The notes below the pieces were generated by a model, which was not told the DNA's origin, searched no databases, and saw nothing but the letters and a program-made list of their open reading frames with translations. DNA of 64,000 bases, from NCBI GenBank assembly GCA_947311845.1, contig CAMZMU010000060.1, positions 323,187 through 387,186 on the forward strand, in the 5' to 3' direction. The DNA is from Poa pratensis (taxonomy: Eukaryota; Streptophyta; Magnoliopsida; Poales; Poaceae). A program made the translations under genes and the position numbers. Position 1 is the stretch's first letter, and every line of letters starts with the position of its first letter. Positions 41,290 to 53,944 of this stretch are shown piece by piece.

Positions 41290-42680
41290 AACTTGTGCAA
41301 TTGTTATGTTCTCCTTGTGGGAGGGAGTGGAGTATATAAGAGGGAGAGGGGGGCTGATGCGCAAGCCCTAGAAGGGGCGGCCTGCCCCTCTCCCAGGTTA
41401 GTTTTGGAGTTCTTGTCCAACAAGGACTCCCTTCCTTCCTTTTTTTTCCTTTTTGCCTTTTTGCTTTATTTCTTTACTAGTTCAATACAGACTCCTTTTA
41501 ATCCATAATTAAACAAGGAAGGAGAGGGGAGGGATGTGGTACGCCGGCCTAGGAGGGTGGGGCTATGTGGCTGGCCCACACTAGGTGTGGTGCGGCCCGC
41601 AGGGCACCCCCTTCCCCTCTGGTACTCCCCCTTCCCGGCAAACGTCTGAAACTATTCCGGAACCAAATATACTCTATAGATAAAATCATCGACTCTATCC
41701 AACGATGTCGGAAACACTTTCGGTATCCAGAAACATCTCATGTTCGCAATATTTCTCTTTCAGGACTTTTCAGCTCTAAAATGACAATATATGCCTCTCA
41801 TGATAACTTCACCGGAACACCTCTGATCTTCACCGGAGTTGTTCCTGTGACACCGGAGTGACTCCGACAACTTCTCATAACCACTATTACTACATCTAAG
41901 TTCTCTCAATAAATATTGACTACAGCTTAAGGTGTGACCCGGAAGGTTCGGTAACACATAGACATGCTCGAATACTTACCGGACAATAACTAGCATAAGG
42001 ATCTAGACAACCGTGCTAGCTCCCATGTGCTCACGAATAAACGATGGAACCTTTTGTGTTTCTCATTACGCTAATTCCCTTACGTTTACGATACCAATGA
42101 TATTACGAGATGAGACAATGTGCTCTAGTGTAATCAAACCATTCAATCATAACACATGTAAACTCGTTCCGATATCATCATCTTTTCTCATTCCATATTC
42201 CTGATGTCTTGTGATTAATCACATTATGTCTGGCCAGACGATTGGGTGACATCAGTAATACATGAGATGACACATATAATGTATCTCCCATCGCCTGGAG
42301 GGATAAGTACCATTCTCGAATAATCTCCGTTCCATTACACATTCTTGCTTATCCCTCAAAAGGCACCGTTATAATTCCCAACTAAGCCGGACATTTGATG
42401 CGATCAAAGTGTAAGTGTCGAATATGCGGTCACTAGATATTCTCATGGTATAGGAATATAGCTAACGAAAACTCCATATGACCAATCGCTAATTCATATA
42501 TGACCATTTGTCTCTTAGAAAGATCGTACAATTGGGTCGATTCAGTTCTATTGTCATTCCAACAATATACGCTCATAGTTGTGTGACTTATTCAAAGTCT
42601 ATGATCATAAAAACATGATCATCTAACAACAAGATGAGCTAGTCTTAGAGACAAGACTAGGAACACTTCAGTATCTAAAG
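41290..42680. repeat. Degenerate LTR-like sequence
   Basis: A GAGTATATAAGAGGG box (41331-41345), then GCAAGCCCTAGAAGGGG, C-rich text with CCGGAAC/CCGG clusters (41640-41870) and a long AT-rich remainder resemble a decayed Copia-type LTR. No coding capacity. The end near GACAAGACTAGGAACAC (42651-42667) is a guess. Confidence 0.4.
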
Positions 42681-43382
42681 ATATAAACGGTGAGACCCAT
42701 TGAAGCCTCCTCAACGATTTAGGCTTACTGGCCATCCGATCCCCCCGCTCCGTGCCTCTGCATCGTCCGATCACCGTCGGCTCCTGGAGTCGTAATGAGT
42801 AGGGATTCGCAAAGTCGCTAACCGTACAACCTTCGTGCACCACTCTCGCTGATGTCCTACATGGATCACCCCTGTAGCACGAGGGCCCACCTGTCGGCCT
42901 CACACTGCATGTTTAATCGGTGTGGCGGACGGTCCAGAGTGGTGCAGATTCGCAACGCGTTCGTCCCATTGGTCGATTTTGTTCATTTACCTTACTAGGT
43001 TTTAGTCAATGCGTTGTGTGCCCCTCTGGGAGAGCTTTCTTTGTACGTGGTTCATTCTCGCGCTCTCTCGCTGACAATGGGCCCCATCCTTTACATGGCC
43101 CACATGTTGGTTGCTCGGGACGTTGTGTCGCCGATGTTTCCCTTCCATGCGTCGCCGCTGCGTATTTTGTACAGTACGTCGGGGCACGCTGGGTATTTCG
43201 CACGATCGTCGGGTACATTGCACTGTTCGTGCTGTCAGGGAGAATTCGGGCCCGATTTCTCCTTGCGAGGTGGCCTCCCTCCATTCGTCGGCGGGTACGC
43301 TGCACTGTGCTGGTAGTCAAAACGAATTCGGGCCCGATTTCGCGTATCGCTGGCGGCTCGCCATTGGTTCATTAAGACGGAA
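42681..43382. other. Repeat-bearing interval upstream of exon-like series
   Basis: No gene called. The segment GCACTGT..(G)AATTCGGGCCCGATTT is tandemly doubled at about 43215-43280 and 43300-43345, and related copies lie at 46798 and 47905-47955. Confidence 0.45.
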
Positions 43383-44260
43383 CCAACCTTGACGTGTACA
43401 CTGTGTTGGGGGGACGGGGTATATAGGTTCCGTTCTGGATCGGATGGTTACTGCAGCTCTCATTTCCCCCTTTTCTTATTCCTCGTTGTTCTTGCTCCGC
43501 CGTGCTTTTCTCGATCTCTGCCGTGTTTCCATGGAATCCGTTTGCTGTTCTTCCTGTCACGTTGTTCCCGTTGAGGTCAGTTTGGGTTTTCTTACCGTCG
43601 TTTACTCTCTGTTTTTGGTCATTCTTTGTCCATGTTGTTCACCATGCACTGGATCCATGTTCGTTTGTTGCTTCTTGCTTATGCGGTTTGTTCTTCTCTG
43701 TTCTATTGGTTTCTAACATCTCTTTTTTGTTTGTTCCTCTGTTTTTTCACAGGTCGGCGGTTAACTGGTTTCCCGTTCGTCTGTTTAAGGTCAGTTTTGT
43801 TGAGATGCTTCCGTTTACTTATTTTGTTAGGTTTGCACGGTTTGTTTTCTTATTTATTTTTGTATTTTCCGGGTTTCCTTTCATTTGGGGAGGTGTTTTT
43901 TGGTTTATTATTTCTAGGTTTCCTTTTGTTTGGGGGAGGTATCTTTTTTTTCCTTCTTGTATTTATTCTAATGGTTTTTCTTATATATTCTCTTTGTTGG
44001 TTTCTATATTTTTTTTTCAGTTTGTCGGCTTATTGGTCTATTGTTCTTCCGATTAAGGTTAGTTCCGCTGAGATTAGATTGTTCTTTTTTGGTGTGTATA
44101 TTTGTTAGTTCTTTTTTCTTTTCGGATTTTCTTATTTGGTTGTGTTTTCTTTTTTGCTGATTTGTTGCAGGTCGCCATCTTACTTGGGAGCATCTTGCTC
44201 GTGGTTGTTCTTGCTGCTGTTCAGTTCTGTGTGGTGAGTTTTCCTATTCGTTGGTCATCA
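43383..44260 (+). other. Series of exon-like units with splice signals
   Basis: A TATATA box at 43420, then ATG 43531 (MESVCCSSCHVVPVE) to donor GAG|GTCAGT at 43576. Exon-like 43753-43789 is bounded by CACAG and TTAAG|GTCAG. Exon-like 44021-44057 is bounded by TTTTCAG and TTAAG|GTTAG. Exon-like 44171-44233 is bounded by TTGCAG and GTG|GTGAGT. The two middle units are both 37 bases, end in TTAAG and share a GTCGGC core; the fourth opens GTCGCCATCTTACTTGG, like the second. The introns are T-rich. No protein family recognised; the long Phe/Leu frames through the T-rich DNA are artefacts. It may be a decayed gene with duplicated exons. Confidence 0.35.
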
Positions 44261-44489
44261 TTGTCTCCTATTTGATTTTAGTCTCTTATATCCGTCCATG
44301 CGACCTACTTTGTTTATTGGTGTGGTCGTATTCTTTTTTGTTATTTAATTCATTATTTAGAGGTCGCTATGTTATCTTTGTTTGTTCTACCTAATTGATT
44401 TTTATTATTTTTTGTTTCTTTTTGCATTTTTCGTTTGTTTCTGTATTTTTTCGTCCGTGCTTAATAGTGCTTTTCCGTTTCTTCACCAC

Positions 44490-45110
44490 TTCGTGTCTTT
44501 GATAGGATTTTGTTCCTCTCGGCTCGGTGTTTACGATAGAGTTCTTTTGTTTTGCAGTCTCGCCGGCTTGGTGTCTCCGATAGAATTTGTTTTGCATCGC
44601 TGGCTCAGTGACTCTGATACAAATTGTTTGTTTTGCAGTCTCGCATGCTCTTTGTTTGTAGTTGGAAATAAAATTCGGGGTGGTGTGTCTAATGGACAAT
44701 CGTTTTGTTTGGTGCTTTTAATGCCTCAGTTTGTGTTTTGTTAGATTTTTTTTCCAGGTCGTGTCCTGGTAGAAGTCATTGGTACTGCTGGCTTCTCAGA
44801 GGTTGTCTTGCCGACTCAGTGTTTCTCATATTCATAGTTTTGCCGGCGCGGTGTCTCTAATAGACACTTGTTTTGTTTCATACTTAAGCGGCCACCGTGT
44901 CTTTGATAGGATTTGTTTTCCCGCGGGTTCCATGTTTGTGATAGTGTATTGTTTTGTTTTGCAGTCTCGATGCCTCGGTGTCTCTGAAAGAATTTGTTTT
45001 GCCTCGCCGGATCGGTGGCTCTGATACATATTGCTTTGCTCTGTACTCTAGCATGCTCGGTGTTTGTGGTTGGTGATAAAATCTGTTTTTCGGGAAGATA
45101 TGTGGGGCCT
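44490..45110 (+). repeat. Degenerate 40-60-bp tandem repeat carrying TTTTGCAG
   Basis: Ten or more copies of a unit like GTTTTGCAGTCTCGCCGGCT followed by CGGTGTCTCTGATAGAATTT occur between 44490 and 45110, with variable spacing. Many units hold a perfect 3' splice-site motif (TTTTGCAG). Minus-strand frames through it are repetitive and not genes. Confidence 0.6.
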
Positions 45111-48100
45111 GCCTGCTCATGTGATTTACCGTTGGATGCTCCTAAGATGGATGATAAATTGTATTACAAGACTAAAAGTAGGTTCGTTGATTCGACATTC
45201 CCGGTTCGGTCGTGTGGAGAAGCGTTGGTATCTCAAATCTTTTTTCTCATGTGATGAATCTAACATTTGTTTTGCATGTGACTCTAGACTAAGATTTACC
45301 AGAAGGATGTTATTTTGGTGACACTGTACAAGTAAGTCCATTCACTATATTCGCTATTGTAAGTAGGTGTGATTTACATTGTTTGGAATAGACGACGTTG
45401 CTCTAATAACGCATTGACTGATTACCTTGTCTACATTTAAACAGTTGATGTGGGGTGGTTTGAACGAAATACCCCCAGTCTTAAATCGGGAGTGAGCTGT
45501 CTTGTCGTCCGGGACGAGATGAGAGGCGAACAATTCTCCGTTCTCCTCTCATAAAAGCAACAATACTGTTCCAAAGAAATGATTTCCCGTCCCTCCAAAT
45601 TCAGAAACAAAAAAGAATGTTGCTTCTCAAGCCGACAGGTTTGTTGCCGCACCTGTGAAACTCAAGGCTGGTCCTAAGCCGGACACTGTGTTTCTTAGTT
45701 AATAATAACTTGTGCAGCGCCACCAAGATATTGCAACGGTGGCCAAAAGAGTTAACGGAGAAGTTTCCGCGGTGCTCACCATGTTTATCAAAATCCATTG
45801 CAGGAGGAAGTTACCATTGTTCTTCTCAATTCATCACCGGATCAACGATGTAACCAAAGGCAATCACGTTCTCTTCTCCACGAATCCTAATAAATGTATA
45901 TATGTCTGTTGATAGGATCTGTTTTGTTTCTCTACGTGCAATAAAAACTTGTCCGTTGAGGTTTTAGTTATTGCGTGTGGCCGACTGGACGGCCCCGTCG
46001 TTGGAGTCGGCGAGGTTGAGATTGGAGTTGTTCAGCCGTCTAAAGAACGTGTGTACGAACGCTTGTGTATGTTGTAATAAATTTGGTCTTGGAAATGTTT
46101 TGCGAGCTGCCTGACCCTTTCTCTGTACTTGACGTGTGGAAGACCGTGGTCTCATGACTTACGAACGAAGGAACTTGCCTCCAAGGATTCCTAGGTAAGG
46201 TCGAGTACATCGATAAGAGATGAGCCAGCTTAACGTCAATAAGAGATGAGCTAGCTTAGGAATAGTACTGGACGACGAGTACGTCTAGGGAAGCCGCAAC
46301 AATTAATGCAGAGAGGAAGGCTGTTCACGTCGACTTCATGGAGTCAGCGTGATCGGATGATGCATTGGGACAGGGTGTGTCACTGTGTGAGCAGCCGGGG
46401 AGCGGTTCTTATTAGCTCGGGCGTGGATAGGCGATGCGTGTGACGTTTCGTGTGTCCTGTACCATCTTAACGCGACATGTGTGAAACCAGAGTGTTCTCA
46501 ATGGCTGCTTATCGAGTTGTGCATGGCGATGCTCTGCTGGTACACAAATAGACGGGATTTAAAGTCAAGAGTTAATGATGTGTCTGACAACCGATGGTTC
46601 GTGCTGATACCGTTCATAGGTTGAAGTTTTTTCTACGTGATTGAATGCGTTCCCTGAGTCCGTGGTGAGTGACGTGACGCTTAGTTGTCCGTCGGCTCCC
46701 TGAAGTCGGTAGGTAAAGTCAGGGGTTGAAGGAGGAAGTAATGACCGTGGTAGGTTGGCAGGTTGAAGTTATTTCTACGCGATTAAATGCGTTCCATGAA
46801 TTCGGGCCCGATTGGCCGTGTCCTAGATGGCGTCTCGCCATGGGTGTCGACTTCGTTGTCCGACCTAACTGTCAATCTGAATCACACAGAATACTACTTT
46901 TTAATGTAATGATCGGACGGTGCATCGAGACGGAGAAGCCAACATGGTTGGCTCCCCCAGGACTCCTGGAGTCAACCCGATCGGATGGTGCATTAAGACG
47001 GAACCTGGAGTCGGTGGGGTCGGATTATGCATTAAGACAGGAACCTGGAGTCGGCGGGGTGCACAGAAAACTCATCCAGGATCCGACGACCAGACGGTAC
47101 GGAAGGAAGGAAATGCTTTTCCGCGAAAGACCAACTTTCCACACACATATATGTACGTAGGCTCTCTGTACTCAGCTTCGTGACCCCTTGGTTTTAGTGA
47201 TGTCCTTCTGGACGGCTCCCGGAGCCGGATGGTCCAACGAGTGGATACTGCTGGCCGACTATTGGGACGGTAGTTTAATAACGGAGTCAAACGATGCATT
47301 TGATAGGGTACAGGGCATCATCACGAGATGTTTGTGTTTGCGTCCTAGGTTATGTGCTTCGTGGCACGACTTTTTTCCAATATCGGCTTCCTCCTTGCAT
47401 ATGAATATAGCCTATTTGACCAGTTAATTATGTGTTGATCGCAAGTAGATTTTGCCATCGTTGTTTGGATTACGTCACTGTTTGGATTTCAGCCTGTTAT
47501 CGGAGCGATGATGCGACGGAGGCTCTCCCTTCCAACAAACAACCTTCGTGCCTTCTCACCTTTCTCTAATGGAGGCTCACCGGTTCCTACTCCTCTCTCC
47601 CCTCCCCGTCGACTCGAATCCGTCGCTACTTTGATACTACGATGTATCGGAAATGTCAAATCGGTGACGATATTAGATTTCATTGCGGTCCAAAGAGACA
47701 TCACGTAGGTGCAGTGGCCGGATTAATAGCGTAATCCATAGGAATTTTAGATGTGTCATTCCTTTAATCTAAAGGGATTCCTTAGGAAGGTGTCTCTGTT
47801 TTGTCTCTACGTGTGCCACGTTAATAACGCAATCCCATCACTCTGACTTCTTCCTTACAACCGCCGTGTCGGCTTAACCGTTGCTGACTTAATGAACTTG
47901 GCGGGTACGTTGCGCTGTGCTGGAAGGCAGAACGATTTTAGGCCCGTTTGTCGTGTCATAGCTGCCTTCTCGCCACTGGTTCCGCATCGTTACATACCTG
48001 GGTGCCATTTATTATTTGGTTCCCATGTACACTGTGCTGGGGGAGGGGTTATACATGTTGCGTCTTTGATCCATGGAGTGGTATGATCCCACGGTGTATT

Positions 48101-48667
48101 TAGAAAAAACCAGGCAACTACCCTATCAATCGAACACATTATCAACGTAAATGCATGTAGTAAATGACCTGGTTCCTATGAAAATCCTTCAATCCAAAGA
48201 GGCATCAGACGACACCGTGTAGCTATAATACGACCTTTCCACTTAGTTGTATGTACGTGAACGTTGGCTTTAGACCGTGAAGGGATGTTTGAGTCGGAAT
48301 CCCGATACTGTTCCTATGTGGCGTCGTCTATTTAGAAACGTCCAAACGGTGATGATATTAGTTTTGTTGTGATCCACAGAGACATCACGTAGGTGCATTG
48401 GCCGCCTTAATAGCGTAATCTCAACACTATGAGTTCTTCCCTACAACCGCCGTGCTGGCTTAATCGGTTCCATCTTAATTAACTAACATCGTTTTCTTTT
48501 GTGCATGTGCCTTCCTTACGATGCCTTGCACCGAGTGTCTTTGTTGGGAAGCCTCCGAGCATATATCAAACAGGAGAGCAAGAGACAGGCTACAAACAAT
48601 AAGAATAAGACAAAAAGTAGAAGAAAACGCAAGGTAGCTAGAACAGGTAGCTCTAAAATCAAGGCAA
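45111..48667. other. Gene-poor interval with scattered repeats
   Basis: No gene that I can defend. Noted inside: an exon-like piece after TTGTGCAG (about 45718-45803, RHQDIATVAKRVNGEVSAV); a 45-base tandem pair with GCATTAAGACGGAACCTGGA and GCATTAAGACAGGAACCTGG at 46990 and 47032; a second copy of the 43.3-kb block at 47900-48080 (GGGTACGTTGCGCTGTGCTGG and the following CATGTACACTGTGCTGGGGG). Confidence 0.4.
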
Positions 48668-50237
48668 TGTGGCACCCCGCTCTGGCACATATTACCAGAG
48701 AGGCGGTCGCCCCGTGCGCCAGCCCAAGATATCTGGCCGCACGTTATGACAATGCAACATAGCGGAAATCATTACACAATCAGGCACAAAGTGCTACAAA
48801 AGGTTTACAAGGCCATCGTGGCATGACCGAAAATCAAGCCAAGCATGGCCCAACTCAGTGTTTTAAGTGGCAGCGGAAGACATAAATGAGGCAACGGCTT
48901 GGAGCGGCTCCACTCCACATGTATCTGGCTGGGCTACTGATTCTAGCACGCTCTTGCTCCATCTTCTGGCTAAGGCTGGCCACATGAAAAGCCAGTCTGA
49001 GTACAATGACGTACTCGCAAGTAAAACAACCACACGACATGAACAGTCAGATAATCATGCAACGAGTTATCCAAAGAAACAACATCCTACCACATGGCAA
49101 CATTCTACTCAAGTATAATCAGCATCATAGCATGAAAGTAGCATGGCATAGCAAACGATTCATGGCATAATCACTCAATAGGGGTATCGTGGGTACAGAG
49201 TCCAAGCCAGGTGGGGTTGGATCGTATACCAGCAATCATACAAAGGGCTTACCTGTGACGAGTAAACGGGTGTACCCTTAGGTACCGGGTAATACACAAC
49301 AGCACATGTGATCACTGCTAGGCCCACTAGCCTCGTCTTTCCACTCTGGGCATGCACGGTTGATGTTGGCTCAGGCCTAACTCTAGGCTCCCAATGATCA
49401 CGCCGTCATCCCTAAACACGGTAACCATCCACAGCTCAAGTAACATTCCCTGCATCATCTTATTGTTCATTTAGTGAAATCAGGTTGTTCAACTTTCTTT
49501 CAAACCAAACTTATGTTTAACCTCCGGACTCGACAAAGACACACAGTGTGACCGATACTGAGCTGTTGTTCCATATCACAGGAACGAGGCTAGCTGCTAG
49601 ATTGACACTCTCGAGAGGTTGCAGTTACCACTCATCTAAATGCACCATATAGCCGGTACTTTAGGAAATCTTCCTTAAGACGACCTGATACACTTACATG
49701 ACCGTTCACGCTACCAAGACGCTCCTTGTATAGCTACAGACATAACTCTATGTCTTATGACGAAGTGAATCCAGCACGTCCCCAACCCATGAGCGACGCC
49801 TAGCTCCGCAACCTTCGCAAGACTAGCCCCGACCACAAAGGTAACCGACTAGACTTGCCAAAATGGTAGCATCAAAGGAGGCTCAATAGGTTACGTAGGC
49901 CTCGACCCGCCCATATGAGCGAAAGTGGTAGTGCTTTTCTTGTTCAGATTAGTGGCACCATGGAGTGACCCTATCGATGTTTGGAGGGGTGTTTCATTTA
50001 ATCAGGTTTCATCATAACAAGTCCATACAACAGATGTTCCGTCCAACACAACAGTCACCATATCATAATAATCTATCATCAAACGACAACATATTAGCAA
50101 CACAATTTTTCAAGAAATAGTAGCTTGTATTGACCGGGCGACTAAGGCGCCATCACAGATCAACACAAGAATTCGAGCAACAAATAGATCGTATTGACCG
50201 GGCGACTATGGCCCCATGACGTATCAATGCCCAAAAA

Positions 50238-50438
50238 GCGTCAATCGGATAACTGTGACGGAGCAACCTCCGACCAGCGCCATCTCGTTTGACTACAAAA
50301 GAAAGCGTCAACCGGATGACTGTGGCGGAGCTACCTCCGACCAGCGCCATCTCGTTTGACTACAAAAGAAAGCGTCAACCGGATGACTGTGGCGGAGCAA
50401 CTTCCGACCAGCGCCATCTCGTTTGACTACAAAAAAGT
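50238..50438. repeat. 67-bp tandem repeat, three copies
   Basis: GCGTCAA(T/C)CGGAT(A/G)ACTG starts at 50238, 50305 and 50372. Copies end CATCTCGTTTGACTACAAAA. A looser repeat pair TATTGACCGGGCGACTA precedes it at 50129 and 50192. Confidence 0.9.
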
Positions 50439-51745
50439 AGGGGCATCGTTCCTCCATTCTTTCGACTATGGCGGTTCCCCCAGTCCATCACCTCGGGAAT
50501 GGGGAGTGGTACTCCCAGACACACCCCAACTCTATGGAAATTAAATGTCAAAGTCATGATATCTCATGACGCACAGTTCATGAATAACAAGCAAACATCT
50601 GCACATACATGGCATGACAATATGTAATCAAATAAGCAAACAACTCTGCAAAACTGGTCATAACAAGTGGTTAACTTGCCTCGGGGTCATGTAGTTGTTC
50701 TCTGGTTCGTCGATGAAGTGAAGACGTCGCGGACTCGGACACCGGTAGCCCTACACCGCGCCGACGGGTGGTATCACACATAATATGCGCTATCCGGAAT
50801 ATTTACCGGAAAAATGTGAAATCCATACCATTTGACAGATCTCGCAAAGATAGGAATTTAGAAATTTGAATCACTCCAATCGGAGCTGTGGTTTGGGAGA
50901 AAACGGCATGCGAAGTTTAGCTATCTGCTGCACAGGGCAACTGATAACAGAATCGGGCTGACCAGCGTGGCGTATCTCTGGAAATACGTTTTCGTGCTAA
51001 GAAAACGGGTTCTTCGAGAATACGCTTCCACGCAGGGAGAGTGTAACACTGATAAATACGCTTTGGCTCGAGGAAAGCGTAAAGCTGAAAATACGCGTTA
51101 GCTTGAGGAAAGCGTGAAACTGAGAATACGCCGATCAGTTCATTGTGCTTGCTTCTTCTAGCTCTGCTTGCGTACGGGAGACGCACGAGAGCGCACGGGA
51201 GCGGCCGACCGGCGGCGGCAGGCGGCCTGGCTGAGCAAGGTGCGGACGGGAGACGCACGGGAGCGCACGGGTTGAGGATGAGAGAGAGAACCTCCGCGCG
51301 TACACACGCACGTACGGCACCGACGAAGGCCGTTGGCACCTTCGCCACGCAGCTGCACGGGAGGAACCGGCGTCGACCACTGCGGAATAGCCGCGTCGTG
51401 CCGCGCCCGCGACGCACTGGAGGGAGGCTGGGGCCATGGGGCGGCTTGGGGTCCCGAGCGCGCAAGCTCGCTCGTGTCGGCCATGGTGGCCAAGTTGACG
51501 GCGCCGCCCTTCGCGGTGGCCAGGGAGCCGATCGACGGCGGAAAGAGACGGCGGCGGCGTACCGCGGCCAGGGAAAGGGCTAGGGCACGGGGAAGGGGCG
51601 GGGTGGCTCGGGAGCAAGCTCGGCAGGCCTTCGGTGCCCCCGGTCGAAACTCGAATCGGCAAGGAACTCTCCGCGGAAAAAAATCGTGCGAGGTTCTGGG
51701 GGGGAGGAGAGTGTGGTGCGAGGATTTGTGGAGGCCTCGGGCTGG

Positions 51746-51754
51746 CTTTTATAG
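51746..51754 (-). promoter_or_regulatory. TATA box, minus strand
   Basis: CTATAAAAG on the minus strand in a GC-rich context (CCGGCTATAAAAGCCAGCCC). Likely the LTR promoter. Confidence 0.6.
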
Positions 51755-52890
51755 CCGGGGGGAGAGCGGTGACCCGAGGTAGAGTTCAACCATGGTCACC
51801 GACAACCATGGTTACGAGCGGATGAGCTCGGGAGGGGAGAATACCGGGGAGGGCTGGACAGGGGGAGGTGTTGGACGAGCAGTGCCGCACACGGGCGGCG
51901 TACTGCAGCTGCGAGGTTAGGCGGAGGTTTAGGCTAAGCAAGATTTAGGTCACGCCAAAGCGGGCATGTCCGGGATGTCCGGAGCGCGACGTGGGTGGCA
52001 TGACGTGTTCCCGGTGACTCGGAGCTCCAAATGGGAAAAGGTTTCCACCACTGAGTTCGTAACGACGAGAACAACACCACAAAACAAGAATCACTCAAGG
52101 ATTCCAAACATTGAAATGCAAGATTTTCTGAAACCAAATGCACATAAGGTGCTCGACGAAAAGACAGGGGTCTTTCCCTTCTCAGAAAAATTCCAAAATT
52201 TCACCATTGCCTAGGTTTGGTACAAGGAGGGTGTCCAAAAAGTTTGGGCTCAATTGGATAACTAGAAATCGGGTTTTGGTAAAGTGTATGCTAAGCCGCG
52301 TACCGGCATCGATTTTCGGCTTACAAAGGAAGTAGGTCGAACATTGCTCGAATGGGTTTGGGTTCAACAGAAGAAGTGGAGGAAATACAAAAATATGCAT
52401 CTCCCAAAATTATGAGAATTTTCAGAGGTTCCTAGGTGGACTGAATAAATTTGGGATCATGACCGACATTTAATAGTTAACCCCTAAATTGGAAATATTG
52501 CATCGGAGTATACAATATTTTTGTGTGGGTCATCTAGATAAGGGTAGGGGAATCCTCTGGTATTTTGGTAGAATTTTCCAACTACAACAATAGGATTTTC
52601 TTTGGTAGGTGGACCGAAGGGTTTAAAAACGACCGACTGTTTGGGGTTAGGATTTATCGGACGAAATCCAAATGAAGGAATTGTCCCGAGGGGCGTAGCG
52701 GTTCGCGGGTCACCCGGACGAACATGAGAGAGGAAAAATATCCCTAACTCAAATCCTCGCAAAAGATTTGAAGAACCATTTATTAAAATAAGCTTCAAAA
52801 AAAACATTTATTAAAACTAGAAAAGTTTTGCTAGAGTTTTAAAACATTCAGAGGGATCCACGCATATCATGGTATCTATTATAAACGGTT

Positions 52891-53008
52891 AAGATATGCC
52901 CACGGTGGAGATCAATCCGCATATACGCTGGCTAGAGTCCACCTGAAATAAGATATGCCCACGGTGGAGATCAATCCGCATATACGCTGGCTAGAGTCCA
53001 CGTGAAAG
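52891..53008. repeat. 59-bp direct tandem duplication
   Basis: AAGATATGCCCACGGTGGAG begins at 52891 and 52950. The two copies differ at about one base (ACCTG/ACGTG), so the duplication is recent. Confidence 0.92.
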
Positions 53009-53116
53009 AATAATTCAATCGGCATGTACGACGTGATGAGAGCAAAAATAGTTTTACCTAATCTGTATCCAGTATGACATGACGAGTAGCTAAAGTTAAT
53101 TTTTTCTTTAGCTTAT

Positions 53117-53270
53117 CTATGGAACCAACGTAAATACTAGGGCAAACTTTTTCAAGAACCCATACCCCAAAAGGCCTATTCTTGATTCAATCTTCCAGAC
53201 TTCCACATGATCGTCTCTCCTCAAGCTCTCTTCGGACGCCTTCGCCATTGATTCCAGAATCGAGATCATG
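53117..53270 (-). CDS. Candidate 50-codon ORF beside the hAT MITE
   Basis: ATG at 53270 (minus) opens MISILESMAKASEESLRR and runs to the stop at 53117 with balanced, amphipathic composition and no low complexity. The MITE target site GGTACGTA ends at the base before the ATG. It may be a first exon or a host gene fragment. No family recognised. Confidence 0.3.
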
Positions 53271-53277
53271 GTACGTA

Positions 53278-53936
53278 CAGTGGCGGACCCGGGTGGGGCA
53301 TGGCATACCCTGCGGCCCAGCCGAGCAGCCATGTACAACACAACGGAACTGAGAGAAAAAAACACCACGGCCCCGATCGTAACAGCAGATCGCGTTGTAA
53401 AAAAAAGAATGGAATAACAGATCGCATCCATAGATTTAGGAAGTTCTATCGATCACGTATTCACATTTCTTTAGCGATCCGGCTGCACCAGCCATCAGCC
53501 TCACGCCGCCGCAGTTTGCCGGCACGTCGGCACGTCGCCGATACAGATCGCCGTCACCGCGAATCGCCGCCACGCCCCGCAGTTCGCCGGCACGTCCTAG
53601 GACGACACAGTTCGCCGGGCCGCAGTTTGCTGCACACACTTCGCTGAAGTCCATATTTTTATTTAAGTTCTAGATTTTTTATATTCTCATAAATCATCAA
53701 AATAAATATATGATGCTTCCATATCGAATTATTAGTTTGGTGTTTAAATTATTTTCATGGTAGCTTATCCTGACTTTCCAACATAAATCTTACAAATACA
53801 TGTCATCTATTGCTTGTATACCGATTTACAATACACAATTAACCAATTTATACTGAATGAACAACTGAATTTTACCAAATACACTATAAATTTTTGGTGC
53901 GGCATACCCATCAATAAAATCCTAGGTCCTCCACTG
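53278..53936. mobile_element. hAT-type MITE, 659 bp
   Basis: Terminal repeats are CAGTGGCGGACCCGGG and, on the other strand, CAGTGGAGGACCTAGG. A perfect 8-bp target duplication GGTACGTA lies at 53270-53277 and 53937-53944. No transposase inside. The CAGTGGCGGA end and 8-bp TSD are typical of plant hAT elements. Confidence 0.93.
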
Positions 53937-53944
53937 GGTACGTA

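Larger units (their letters stand above)
48668..52850 (-). mobile_element. Large chromovirus-like LTR (minus strand), probably solo or truncated
   Basis: Plus text begins TGTGGCACCCCGCTCTGG and follows the same style as the Gypsy-1 LTR (TAGCGGAAATCATTACACAA). It contains a minus-strand TATA box (CTATAAAAG, 51754-51746) with GC-rich leader-like sequence downstream to about 50900. No pol lies on either side. The right end is uncertain, somewhere between 52100 and 52850. Frames at 50917-51662 lie in the leader and are not called. Confidence 0.45.

Noticed and set aside
43502..44108. Long Phe/Leu-rich frames that look like membrane proteins
   Set aside because: T-rich intron-like DNA; frames cross good splice sites.
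50917..51662. ORFs of 110-182 codons, including a minus frame from 51662
   Set aside because: GC-rich LTR leader downstream of the TATA box; several frames open, no domain or homologous pattern.
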